This document shows positions 19,736-32,820 of a stretch of 64,000 bases of DNA, one piece after another. This DNA is from Syngnathus acus (taxonomy: Eukaryota > Chordata > Actinopteri > Syngnathiformes > Syngnathidae), in assembly GCF_901709675.1 (NCBI RefSeq), contig NC_051101.1, positions 5,974,501 through 6,038,500 of the forward strand. The letters are read 5' to 3'. Each line of letters starts with the position of its first letter. Position 1 is the stretch's first letter. The notes under the pieces were generated by a model. The model was given only the letters and a program-made list of their open reading frames with translations, did no database searches and was not told the origin of the DNA. Both the position numbers and the translations under genes were made by a program.

Positions 19736-21547
19736 AGAAACATTTTTAAAAATATTACGATATGGTCAAGCAAATATTTGTTATTGGGAGGATTATGTTT
19801 GTACTTGTTTTGTGCTGTGTAGATGTTAGGTTGAATACATTCTTTTTTTTAAAATATAACAGGTATTGAAATAGACGCTCTCAAAAACAATAGAGGCCTA
19901 TATCGCAATTCCTATTAGTACATACAGCAATTACCAGCTTAGTGCGTGCTTGCCTGCATGTTGACGACTCTCTCTCTTGTTTCAAAGGTGCACAACTTGC
20001 AGTCCTAGAGGATTATCAGTGCTCCAATTACATAACAGAACAAATGAGATACAAAGTCACACAGTTCCAACCTCAATCCCCACTGGGGCAATCACAAGCG
20101 GAGGGAAATATTCCCTAATTCCCTGTGGACTCTGTGAACATCCCTGCTTGTCTGGGAAGAGCAGAGCAGAAGGGCTAATGCAGAGTCAAAATGAATCGAG
20201 TTCCCCAAAAAAGGTCTGAGTGGCAAGTACCTAATTTGCTGTAATTGCTACGTGAGATACTCACTATTCGACTGGAAGTTAAACATGAATGTTAAGCATG
20301 TGTGACTTTGCATTATTTCTGGGTCTCATTAAGCAAAGCATAAAAGCGTTTAATAATGTATGTTTTCTATGTATTTCATCTATATCAACAAACAATATGA
20401 CAGAGGAATATTTTATATCAAACAGCATGTATGTTTCCTCTCTAATTGGAATAAAACTGTGACCGAACAAACACTTTGCGAAGGCAAAGCACTTCAAGTG
20501 TTGGTTTCTTCCACTCGCTCACACTGTGCAGAAAATTGAGGTCATGCTGTCATTTGTATTCAAGGTAATGTGGCAGTGCAAATAATAGCTCGGCTTGTTT
20601 AACGTAACACGCTCCGGATACGTGTTTATGCTTTACAACCTGGCACCCAATTTACCGAGCGCCAACATCCACACTGCATAAAAACCCCAGCTAAAACCAC
20701 CAGCCGTTGATTTATACCAGATAAGAATAAAGGTAACAGATTATTTCGATCCTATTTCTTCCTTAATATGCTTCAGATGACATTTGTTTAAATACAATCG
20801 CAGTACCAAGAATATAAAATGTCGCTTTTGTTTGTCTCATTTTGTAAGTTATTGCATGTTATGTTCATCTATGTGACACTGTGATTAGAGCTATGGTGCG
20901 AGACAAAACAGCCCTTAAATGCGTTTATCAAAGAATGTTATTTAGTGGAGATGAGCAAATCAAACTTTCAAAGGAATCAGATAATTTGAAGAATTTAAAC
21001 CACACGCAACGTTAAAAGGTATGATATCTTCAACCATTGTGTTCGTTCTATTAGGAAGAGAATCAATTGACTCAAATCAGTTCTCATATCATGAGTTTAT
21101 CTTACAATTACGACGTAATAATTCCCTTAAGAAATTTAAATTAAAAAATAAATGACATTACTACATTAGCATCTAGTTAATATCTCAACAGCACACTACA
21201 TGTATTTGTACGTATATCATTCTAATGACTGTATACTAAAGCGAGTGCTAATGACAACACTTTAAAAGACTCTTACCCAAGAAGAAAAACCTTTTTATGT
21301 TTGCTTTTTTTGCTTCCTCTTTATCAAGACTAGTAGGTTAATTAATTGCACTAATACATTAACTATTAAATGAAGTACCTGATTAATTAATAGTCTGAAC
21401 TGCAATTAAATTACAGATATACAACCAACTTTCCTTAATCTTGTGTAATTTCCAAGGGATTTCAAAAAGGAGGAATGCTCTTCTATTATGTGTGCAGTTG
21501 GCCTTAATTAGGAGGTAACTAGTGGTGCATCTAGATTTGGCTGTATA

Positions 21548-21585
21548 AACGTGTGTGCGTGTGCGTGTGTGTGTGTGTGTGTACG
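21548..21585. repeat. (GT)n microsatellite
   Basis: This is an alternating GTGT/GCGT tract with a core of about 20 pure bases. The HTHTHT frames on the minus strand are artefacts of it. Confidence 0.9.
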
Positions 21586-22731
21586 TGTGTGCATGCGAGT
21601 ACATATTTAAGTGTATGCTCAATGCCCACATCTGTTGGATTGCATTGTTCTGGATATATCTCAACAGAATCCACCCATTGCTTTGCACTAATGTACCTCA
21701 CGACTAAGAACAAGTAAAAATATTGCTTTACTGTTTATTTTAGAATTTTAACTTCATAATGCATGCTGTACAGTATTTGCATGACAGTAGAAAGTATGAT
21801 GTGTTCAATTTTCATATACATGTACAGTAAAGCACTCCAAATATGAAGTAAATGTGGTTAAAATGGGACTCCTGACTTTGACATTATTCTATTTTTTATC
21901 TGTAATATTTTATATTTTAGTAACTATTGCACTATTTGCTGCAAGGGAATTCCAACCTGCCAACATTACTGTATTATAGTAAAGTTTCATTTGATGAAGA
22001 AAACCCCATTTTGGAGAAAAATCCATGCAGACACAGGAATAACATCAACCTCTTTTTTTCATGATTTGAATTTGACTGAAACAAATATTATGCAGAGCAT
22101 CAAGAGAAAATCATTAAGTTGCATTCTCCTCAAATTAATGGTTCGACCTCCGTAAAGACTACACGGTAAACTTGAAGCTAGAGAAACAAAAGGCCACTCA
22201 TGGGATCTGGAGGTACATTCATCATCCCTTCCCGTATGAGATTTAGGGAAGCAGTGCAGCACACCAGGGAATACCAAAGTCAACATGCACGGTGTTTGAT
22301 TATGTTAATAATAAATCCAATTATGCAATTAAAATATAATACTTGAAAACGAGGCTCGTTGTCATACCCTTTGGGTGCTCCAGCAGTGGGACTGCATTAT
22401 GCCACATTGCAAAAATGGTGTAATCATAAAGACTTTGAGGGCAGATACTCTTACAACAATGTCTTTGTTGCATCACTGTCATGCATAGTTTAATAAGCAC
22501 AGCATTGAAAAAAGGGGAATAAAACATTTGACATTTCAAAATCTTCTTGACTAGAAAAGAAATAAAATCTTCAGACAATCTGGACATTTTCAAATGGGTC
22601 TGATATTCATGTCATGTCTATAAAAAAATACAGTAGCCTACAGGATGTTGTGATTCGCTACACTGACCGACTGACTGTGCTGACAACATTGTTTCAGTTG
22701 CCACTCATTGATGTGTGTAAATGAAAATGTG

Positions 22732-22798
22732 AATGGTTGTCTCTACCAATGTGTGCTGTGACTGACAGGCGACCAGTCAAGTGTGTAGTTTGCCTTTT
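22732..22798 (+). mobile_element. V-SINE-like tail fragment
   Basis: GAATGGTTGTCTCTACCAAT is followed by GTGTGCTGTGACTGACAGGC and GACCAGTCAAGTGTGTAG. This corresponds to the stretch GTATGGTTGTTTGTCTCTGT to AACCGGTTCAGGGTGTCC in the copy at 2108-2430. Both ends are lost. Confidence 0.55.
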
Positions 22799-25700
22799 GC
22801 ACAAAATCAATTGTAAGATCCTGCTTCTTGTAAGTCGTGACAACTTACAAAATTGGGCCATTATGAGAGCGACAGGAAATGCATTTTCCAAGCCAAGTTT
22901 TCACAAATCACCAACTGATTGGTTTAAGCAAGCAGACCAGAACAAAATCTAGGTGGTCTCGGTTTATTTGGACTTTCATTTGGAACAGGAGTTGAACCGC
23001 GACTGATGACATTTCATGAGATTCATAGAATGCAAGAATGGACCAAAAATGCCGATTGAGAAACGACTATTGACACCTGAAGCACTGAGCCAATGATGTT
23101 AATGCGCTGTGAGGAAAAACAAAATCCACGGCCATACCAAAACTATAATACAAACCAAAAATATCTAGTAATCATTTTTCTTAAAAGAAAATCTTGTTGA
23201 ACGTAATACTTCTTAACCCTTCTCATTTGTAAGCGAAGTTTCCACTCCAGCACTTTAATCAGGTTTAATTTAGACTTCAATAAAAAAATCTTGCTCAGTG
23301 TTTTGTCTAGTTAGCGTTTGTAATCGAAGGTGTTCATGTACAATCTACAGGGGAGGGGTGCTTTAATGCAAAATAAGGTCAAAAAGTATGTTTCTGTGGT
23401 TACACACATTGTCAAGAAGCTCCACCAGCCCAAGTCCATGTGTATTCAAACAATTCCTTTTTTTTTTTTACTGTACATAAAGACCGCCCCCGAACTGTCT
23501 GTGTCCACACTAATTAATGTTGACTACACTTGAAAGCGTGCGTAGGCTACAGTGAGAGCAATAATTACAACGTGCCTTGAACAACATTTGGTTTCTTGGG
23601 TGACAGTAAACATAAAAAGTATGATTTATATGAATGTTCCAGCGAACAAACATGTTTAAACTATTTGAAGTCCATTCTGATCCCTTGAGACATCCTATCA
23701 GTAACAAGTCCCTGATTGGACAAGAAACTACACAGCACAGTCAAACCAGCAATTAGTGCAAATTAACAGACATTTTCAAAAATGTCTTTGCTTAGAAAAC
23801 CGCTGCTTTGTTGTTCAAAAATTCCCACTTTGGCCTTAGAGTGGGAGTGTTTCCAGCAGATGCCTAAATCCTAAAATAAGTACTGCAATCTTCTGGCACA
23901 GGCACACTGTAATGCTTTAAAAACAATTTAGCAACTGTCATCGCCGTAATTACAGTAACTAATTACCATCCTCCGCAAACAAATAGCTTAACATAATACG
24001 CAGGCCCAATCAATTTTGAAGAAATGGAAATTGTAAAAGTAAATAAAAACAAAAAAAGACAGAAAACAGAAAGAACATTTTGGGCAAACCTGAAAGGACT
24101 ATAGGAAAATAAAACACTTTGTTTTATCCACACATAATTCCCAGGGAATATCATATCATAAATATTTGCATTCAGTTGTTATCAGGACATTTGCATTTGC
24201 CTCTTATCAGTCAGCAAGCCCGGCACCGGCAGATAGAGAAAGCTGCCTCCACGCCATACACACATTTCTAATGAGTCACGTCGCAGGCTGATATCATATT
24301 TTGGTTAGAACTTTATCACCAAAACGAGGAGGTCATTTTCTCCTAGAGTTGGCTCATCTTGGAACTGTCTTTGAGTTTTTTTTCCCCTCTGATGTGATTC
24401 AACTGAGATTCATTTTTTAAAGCCCACAAAAAGGATTATTTCCTCTCCTCCCCCATCTGCAACAGTCTCATATCAGTGGCACGTACGCTTGCCATGATTA
24501 TCATTCTGTCATAAAATATTTCCGTTTTATCACAGTATTATTTTATTTCCCACAGCATTGGTAGGAACAGAGACTCAGGGGAAAGGAGCAAAAGAAACTG
24601 AGCTCATCTGCATGAACAGCAATAGTTGTCCGACAGGAGACTCGGCATCTCATTTTCCGGGAGACATGAGCAACAGTTACGAGGTAATAGTTTCAAAAGC
24701 ATATTCCACAATAACAATTTCATGGCGCATTTCAGAGGGTAATTATGAATGTGCCTATTTTTTTACTGGGGGTCAAGAAAAGTATCCCAGTTAAATTCTT
24801 CTCTCATTAGTGCAGAAGTTTCTCAATCCTAATTATTTTCTCCCTTTCTTTCAGTCTGTCCATCTCTGATTAATCCACAGCAATGTGGCTACAGTATTTG
24901 CACAATGATCATTTCAGATTTGTGTAAAAAATGTGGTGTTTTGCAAATCATGTTTGTTTCATGGGAATAAATGATAATTATTTACTTGATCTTTCATAAT
25001 CACACATATGGACAATTCCACACATGACCATCTTGTTTGAATGTTGCAAATTTGTCATTCACACACTGCAGGAAATATATAAAATGTTCAGGTAATAAGA
25101 GTGGATGATAGCTACACAAAACAGATAAAAAAGGAGTGTAACAAAACTAAACATCCATTCATTTGTTTCTGTTGCCGTTCCCTCATTTTTGAATGGACCG
25201 CCGTTAAACGTTGTGCAAGCCACCTACATCCACCTTTAAAACACGTTTATTCTTTTGGCTTTTCGACTCAGCATGGTGGGCATTTTAACAAGTCCCCGTT
25301 TCCGTCCGTCCTCGTCGTATGAAAGGGTTTCCGTCACCAATCTGTCCCTGCGCCCATCGTTACTGTGTTAAAAAAAAAAAAAGAAGCCAGAGTCCAACAG
25401 ATGACCTTATTTGATGAAAAAGTTACAAGAGTAACAGTCACTTATGTTATCCGTTTGTGCTTGCTGCCTAACCGTAGTCGGAGGACCAAGGGGAGATGTT
25501 TCTCCAAAGCCGGAGTTGCCAACAGGGTTAGGATACATACACACGTCACTCATATACAACCGTCAGTCGCACAATACCTGCAACAACGGCAAAAAAGTTT
25601 GAAGTTTAAAATGGCTTACTTTAACCAGCATCCTACTCTGCATTGTAGCCAAGGGTGGACTCAAAATATTATCCAGTGGCCATCAGCGGCATCCTAAAGC

Positions 25701-27305
25701 TGAGGAAACATTCTCTGTGGGCCAAACGGCTTTCATTTTTTGCCATGCGTGACAACGTGAAAGAGATGCTAACAGCAGAGGTTTCATAATTCATAAAAAT
25801 AAACATGCAAAACTCATTAGCTGGCTAATTAACGATTCACATCCACTTAATTTACAGGCACCCACATATTCATATTCAGTCTGTACGTAGTAAATTGGCA
25901 GATTACACACGCCAAACAAAGGAGTGTGTTTCCGCTTTCGTCCGTCCTCAGTCCGTCCTTTTTATAAACTCTCTTGTTCTTTGTCCGCAAAATGGGCATC
26001 CGTCCGGGATGCATGAATAGACCATTCCGTCTCAGGGACGGAATGCACACCTCTGATGCAAAGTGAAAGTGTATCCCTCAAATAACACAAGACCAGTTTT
26101 GAGTAGACCATGTACAAAAGAATAATTACAAACAAATATAATCATATGTCACTTGACAAAATCTTAAGACAAACAATCATATCGACAATTGTTGATATGA
26201 AATACAAATATTTAAATAACTATTAACTGTATATAGCAACCAATGATTGAATCGGACAAATACATTTACAATGAACATTATCTTCTATCTTTCCAAGTGA
26301 GCATATTTTGAGTGTTTACACATGCGCCTAATTCCCCTTAATGTTTACCGATTTTTTTAATGTACATATTTGTATGGGATGTATTATTACAGCATCTATG
26401 AGCTGTTTTATGCCTAATGCATGTGGGGTCGCTACATTCGGGCCGTGTTAGTGAGGGCTCTCATCGGGGGGGCTATGTCCATGCTGACATTTACAACTGG
26501 TGACCTGCCACCAAACCAAAGAGCTGCTAATCGCAAACTCATGAACATCTAAAGGCTTCACAAATGAGAGCAGAGATGGTCTTTACAGAGCATGGTGGAC
26601 GGATGCCGTGCAAATCTAGCGACGGCCCAGTGTTTTTGTGAAGATCTCAGCAGGGACTGAGATCCGCAGGATTTGAGTTAAGCTTTAGCAGCTTTTGGAA
26701 ATAAGCTTGTTTGGAAGAGGGAACAGTGCAGTACAACGTCGGATTGTAATGGGACTAACAAGGAAGTTCAGAGTGAGTCGTCCATTAAATACAAGGTTTT
26801 TGATTCAGCAATACTGACTGAATGCTTGTCACCTTTTTTTCTACTGGTAAACTACACTCACCTGAGGCAGGTGAAATATAAAAAAGAAAAATTAAGAATA
26901 TCAAGAAATACTTATTCACAACAACACAAATGTGGTACATGGAATTACCAAAATAATACATTAACAAAGGCCATAAAATGTAAGGTTAAAAAAAAAGGAA
27001 GAGGAACAGAAAAAAGGAACAAACATAATACGTACACAACAACAAATATTTTTGAGATTACAGCAACCTAGCTAAAATTACGTTCTACCAGAGTGAGGCC
27101 ATGAAAAAGAGATAGCACCACAGAGATTATTTTATTTTATTTTATTTAACCTTTTTGGGAAGGTTATTCATTTAGTTTCTCATTTTGATCATTTGAATTA
27201 CCCAATTTGATTGTAATGTTGATTGTGTTAACAAAATTTAAATTTTAATTTGGGCAATTTTGTCTGTAGCCATTTTATTTTGATGACCACATGCACGTGC
27301 ACGTG

Positions 27306-27340
27306 CACATACACACACACGCACACACACACACACACAT
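27306..27340. repeat. (CA)n tract
   Basis: This is a CA-rich tract preceded by alternating CACGTG-type steps from 27292. A second, shorter CA run lies at about 27533-27549. Confidence 0.9.
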
Positions 27341-29264
27341 GCACAGGGAAAATTGACTTTTTGGGTCAGTGGAAATAGCATATGATGGAAGACATGAAGA
27401 GTTCAGGGTGGAGTTGGGCTGATTAAGTGATTGTGACCAATCTTCTACTGAAATGCTTTCTTCAATCCCACAGATAACATCATCCTTGGGGTTTATCTTT
27501 GTTCTTGAACTGATTTTAAACACCCCCAACAAACACACACACACACACAAGCACACACTCTTTACATACCTGTACTATTCTTTTTTTAGACTTATCTCAG
27601 CAACCTTTCATTTTGTCACTCTAGTGTGGCATACATTTCAAGATTTTCTCATTTGGTAGAGCTTTTATGAACCAGATTTAGTCCATCAGTTGGCTGAAAT
27701 AATGATTACTAATTGGTAAATAAATACATCAGATCATCTAAAACGAAAGCATAGTGTTGAGCTGTTAATGACAAACCTGCAGTGCACTTTTGATGTTTTT
27801 AATTCCATAGTAAATCTACCATTTTTTGTATGCATTACATGTTCAAACATTTTTCTAAATATGACTGCTACAATAATTGCCATCGGCCCAACCTCATATT
27901 CTGTGGTTAATACCTGTAATATTACCTCACGATCGGCTGATACCGAGGTCTTTTTGATATGTGAAAGTGTCGTTGGCCAAAAGCTCCCAGCTTCCAAAGT
28001 GATCAAGTGTCTTTTTCATCTACATCCTATCAACCCTTGTCTGCACCGCACACATGTAATTGCTTCACTCAACAAGCAGGTTAAGAGAAAAGGTTGAAGA
28101 AAATTTACTTTTTTTTTTATGTTGGCCGATTTCCCCAGTTGTTTTAATAACCCATCTCAAACCTGTGATCTAATCTGCAGGAACAGTGGAAGTAATTAAA
28201 GTCGAAATTAATTATCCTCTGTGCCTGATATTCTAATAACGGCTTTGCGTTTTGTAGCAGGAAGTTGATATTTTGTCATCCATGTTTTATCTCTCATGGC
28301 TGTGCGTGATTGTCTGCTCTAAGAGATTATTAATGTAGGAAGGGATGGGCGCAGGAAATGGCAGATAAAGGCGGAGAGGCGTTCCTTTCTTGCACTCCTC
28401 CTGACTACGGTGGCCCCTCTTGACGGCTCCAAGCTTCTGCTCTCGAGTCCCCTCCAACGCTTTATAGGCCCCTTTATCATGACAGTATTTAGAGGAAATA
28501 CTATGAGACAGGCCTACTTTTGATAGAAATTGCACAATTGTTCATTAGCGGCTAAGATAATACATGTCTTCTCCGTCGACACTGAGCATGGCGCTCCCTT
28601 TGGGATCTCATTTAAGGCCCACGGCGTTCAGCAGTGCATACTTTTGGGGCCATAGATGTGACACCACACAAGAACTACCACAGACGCTGGAACTGAAAAT
28701 GTCAAGTTAAGTGAAAGGAGCTGCTGGCTCAGTGCACACTCTAGCGAGCAGTGAACAGAACTCCCCATGGGGGACATGTGTGGGAGTGTGGCACTCCCCA
28801 GGCCCTGCTCTTTCACTTTTGCATTGACAAACAGTGAACTGAATTCAGAAATTAAGTTTTGATAGCAATAGTGCAGTGCCACCTGAAGTTGAAAAAATAT
28901 ATAGATTTTTAATCTCTTCGCTCGCAGCTCAGCACTTATTTTCGCCACTAGCCTTATGTTTTTTTTTTAATCATTTAATTTAAAACAAATTGAATACATC
29001 AGCCGTGTGGATGACTTATTTAACCAAAAGATATTTTTACATTTATGCATATTTCAAGAACATTAAATTGATTTTTGATCAAGTGTTAATCACTAGGGGC
29101 GGGGAGCTCGAGCATGTTTAGCCGACATTGGATGCAAGGCAGACAACACTCAAGACATATCGCCAGTCAATGACATGGCATAAATAATGACGGACCAAGA
29201 TTCAGACTCACATAACATTCCTCCATCAGTGAGCAAATTGAATCCACGCTGACGTTCTTTGTTA

Positions 29265-29274
29265 ACTTAAGGCA
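29265..29274. repeat. target site duplication, left copy
   Basis: ACTTAAGGCA lies directly before the MITE and is repeated exactly at 29546-29555 directly after it. Confidence 0.9.
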
Positions 29275-29545
29275 CAGGTGTCAAACTCAAGGCCCAAGGG
29301 CCAGATACGGCCTGCCACATCATTTTATGTGGCCCGCGAAGACAAATTGTGCATAAAATTCGTGTGTCATTACTAGAATTGCAAATTGTCTTCACTTTTA
29401 AGAATAACTTTTTTTTTTAATAGTTGACCAGTTTTTACTCGTTTGATTTGAAAACGAGTTATTTGTCAGTTTTTGTCACAATGGCCCTCCGAAAGAAGCT
29501 ATGACTACAATCCGGCCCACGAAAAAAATGAGTTTGACACCCCTG
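29275..29545. mobile_element. hAT-like MITE, full-length copy
   Basis: A 271-base element begins CAGGTGTCAAACTCA and ends TGAGTTTGACACCCCTG, giving imperfect terminal inverted repeats of about 15 bases. GGCC-containing subterminal parts follow (ATGTGGCCCGCGAAG, AATCCGGCCCACG). There is no transposase frame, so it is non-autonomous. It is flanked by the direct repeat ACTTAAGGCA (29265-29274 and 29546-29555). The CAGG...CCTG ends fit the hAT superfamily as I know it in fish. Confidence 0.88.
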
Positions 29546-29555
29546 ACTTAAGGCA
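29546..29555. repeat. target site duplication, right copy
   Basis: ACTTAAGGCA is an exact copy of 29265-29274, flanking the hAT-like MITE. Confidence 0.9.
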
Positions 29556-30008
29556 TATCAACTTTATTAATTTTTATTACCAATGTCAACATCCGTCACT
29601 CCTTGCATCCAAACAATTTGAAAGTAAAATAGATGACAACTGCTGTGCACTTTTTTCAGTGTAATGTCAGTGATACTATTTTGATATAGTAAGTATCCTA
29701 AAGCTTCCATCGAACTAGAGTCGGGAAATTTGAAAACTACTGAACACACAGCTACATTACATTTTTATAATCATTTTTGTGTGTGTTATTGTCTGCGTCA
29801 TTTGGGCCGCCATATATTTGCAATTTCCATGTCATTTATGCGTTGTTCAGTTGTCTTCTGGGTTATTAACGAATGTGATTGCTATCTTTGCTTCTTCTAA
29901 ATACATGTCCAATACACAGGCCTTTCCATAACAATGCAACCCTTAGTTGTGTACGTGGGTAGGAAACAATTTCAAGTAAAATGGAAACCAGACATGAAAG
30001 TTGAATGG

Positions 30009-30048
30009 TCAGTCAGTCAGTCAGTCAGTCAGTCAGTCAGTCAGTCAG
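30009..30048. repeat. (TCAG)n microsatellite
   Basis: Ten tandem TCAG/GTCA units without interruption. There are no spacers, so it is not an array of any kind. Confidence 0.97.
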
Positions 30049-32793
30049 AATTGCACAAAAAAGGCAGAACTTATCTTACTTGCCAAGCTTGAAGTTGCGT
30101 GAAAAACAGTCACTTTCCCCAATGTCTCTTGGATCAGCTATAAGACGATTTCAATGACATGCAGAAGATCAACGTTTGGGAGAGTGAGAAGGACTGCGAG
30201 ACAGGGGCTTAGAATCACGCCTGGATCAGAATGAGATGAACATACAATCAGAGGGAAAGCCACACGGGCTTATCTGCCCTTTCACGATGGCTGTCATCAT
30301 TTGAGAGATCCCTCAGCTGCTCCTCTGCCAAGATGAGAAAGCTTTCTGACAAAAATGAAAAGTTCCTCTTTTTATGCTTCGGGAAAAGTTTGGGAGAACT
30401 CGGAGGAGCCCACAGGGTAACACATGAAAGTTATCAGAAAGAGGGTAAAACCAAATTGAAGTCAGAACTTAGTTAAGAAGAAAAACCAAATAAAATAGAG
30501 GAAGGGGATCACCGCCATGGGGCACACCTGAAAAGATTCAATATTGCCAAGTGATTTTTCTTTTTAATTATACACCACACCCCCGCATTCTTTCCCTGAC
30601 TGTCTCCATTGTTGTTGAAATTTTCTCGAACGCTGAAACATACTTTGCTTCCAAAAGCTCTCCTGCCGTGATAGTTGATGCCCACTTTCAATATACTCCC
30701 TAATGTAAACTTGCAGCCTTTGTCCAAAACTGAGCTTCATGCTTTCAGGACCATTTTGATGTACGCTACTGATGGACCGCAGACACCAGCCGGCATATGT
30801 CACATATACTCAATACAAATACCCCACTTGGCATCACTGTTTTCGGGCTTTGTTGGTGATCTGTAACATGAAATGGCTCAATTTCAGTCCACATCACTGA
30901 ACATATCCCATACCAGGCTGCGGCCAGTGTTTATAGCTTACCCCCCTGCGAGGTGCTGGCATCCAGTAGCGGCTCTTTATCCGAGAGAGTATGGCGGTTG
31001 TGTAGTCTTTTCCCGTGTGAGGCATGCCATGCGAGGTGATTAGAGCATCTCTGTCAGTGGCTGAAGGGACAGATGGAGTAACAGAGGACTTTCTGGAGAG
31101 GCTGTGGCAATTAGAAGAGAAAATGGTGGTTGAGTTCAGGGAGATTCTTTAAACAACAGTATTCAAGTGGCGCGGGGACTCTCGTGGCCTTTGTCCACTC
31201 AACGCACCATTGTTGTGTTCATGTTAACATGCTTTCGCATGCTGTGAGGCTGCGAGTGTCTGTGTTGTAGCACAGAACTTAATATGGTAGAAGTAATTAG
31301 TTTCCTTTACTAGAGAATTGCAGCTGAGAAATATATTTGTGAAAGTCAAATTCATCAGACATGTACTCTATGTCTCTGTCCGTATATGTCCATATGTTAA
31401 ATTATGTTTCTTCATGATATGTATGTTTAATTTTCCCACGCTGATGTAGGAGTGAACTGATAAATTCTTTGCTGTCGGTGGCCTCACATAAATTTCACAC
31501 AAGAGCTTTATGTGAACTTCCAAATCTGATTAAATAAAACTCCTTGCCTTTTCTTCGAACCCAGCGGTGATCAAATGTTCTTTGCTAATTGAAATGAAAC
31601 AAAACACAATCAGGAAACAGTACTGCCCCAGCGACACACGTTGAGGAGATGGCTGTTCTCCTCCGTGATTAATTGCTTTGTCAACTATCAATCTACATAA
31701 CATTAAGATGGCCACGGGACCCGCAGGTTGCTGCCAAGACAATGGCACCGAAATCCCCATGGGGTCTTTATTAATGAGGATGCTACCAGAGTTAACATTT
31801 CACCATTAAAATGTAATGCATTCTGTAATTAATTAATATCTCATTTATAAACACTCTGCGCTTGTCTTTCACTCCAAATTTGACCCTATAAACAAGCAAT
31901 TAATTTTTGATGGTGGGGGCATAACACAATATCAATATAACATTTAAAGGCGATGAAGTACAAAGATACTGAAAATTTATGTTTCAAATTATGCCCTTTG
32001 ACTAAGTCATTCACAGCAGCTAGAGTACATCGAAATGAACACCTGCCAAGGTTAAAATTATTTTTGGTGGGTCTTGAAGTAGCTAGTTTGGCCGGTAATA
32101 AAGTTGAAACCACGACTAACATTCTGATTCTACCAGATCATTGACAGCCCACTCAAAAAACGTGGGTTCACCAATCGCCATTCACAATTGTGGCATAATT
32201 TTGTTAAACTAAATGTGCAATACAAAAAGATTATGTTGTGCAAAGGTCATGTGATAATCAGGTAAGAATAGAATAGAATATGTTTATTGCCAACATTGAT
32301 GCATCCCATAACTAGAGTGGGTCATATTAAATAAAAATAACCAGCTAACATTAGAAGATGTTGAGTATTTTCTATACCAAGTGAGATTGTGTAAAAAAAA
32401 AAAAAAAGTATAACAAAAAGAGAAGAACAATCTAATTAACCTAATTATTAACAAAGACATTATGCACAAAAATATTATCAACGTAGCGTGTCGTCATTTA
32501 AGATCACAGTAAAGATCTGTTTTCAAAATAAATCATTGACTTAATTTAAATAGTTTTCAAGTGTTTGACCCCTGTGGCATATTACAGGTTGTGTTGAACC
32601 ATTCTGAGAGACTGTGGGTTTTTAGGATAATTAATTTGAATAGATACTTATTACAAATATACATACATCTATATAATTTATACAGTATATAAACAAAATA
32701 CAAATCTATACGTATATGGGAAAAAAAATGGGTCAACGTTTTTTCAATCCAAAGTTTCCATTAGGTTGTACAATTGCCGACTGACATATAGGA

Positions 32794-32820
32794 GGGGGGG
32801 GGGGGGGGGGGTGGGGGAGG
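32794..32820. repeat. poly-G run and G-rich tail
   Basis: Eighteen G, then T, then GGGGGAGG. This could form a G-quadruplex on the plus strand. Its length should be checked against raw reads, since such runs are often mis-sized. Confidence 0.9.

Larger units (their letters stand above)
19741..29264. other. intergenic DNA with minor repeats, no gene seen
   Basis: No exon is supported. The stretch contains GT/CA tracts at about 21548-21585, 27306-27340 and 27533-27549, a TAATTA-rich stretch at about 21340-21415, a SINE tail fragment near 22735, a motif-dense stretch at about 24179-24300, and a pair of small hairpins at about 26007-26045. The remainder is plain AT-rich sequence. Confidence 0.55.

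Noticed and set aside
30009-30048. Tandem TCAG units as a possible repeat-spacer array
   Set aside because: The units are contiguous with no spacers, so it is an ordinary microsatellite.
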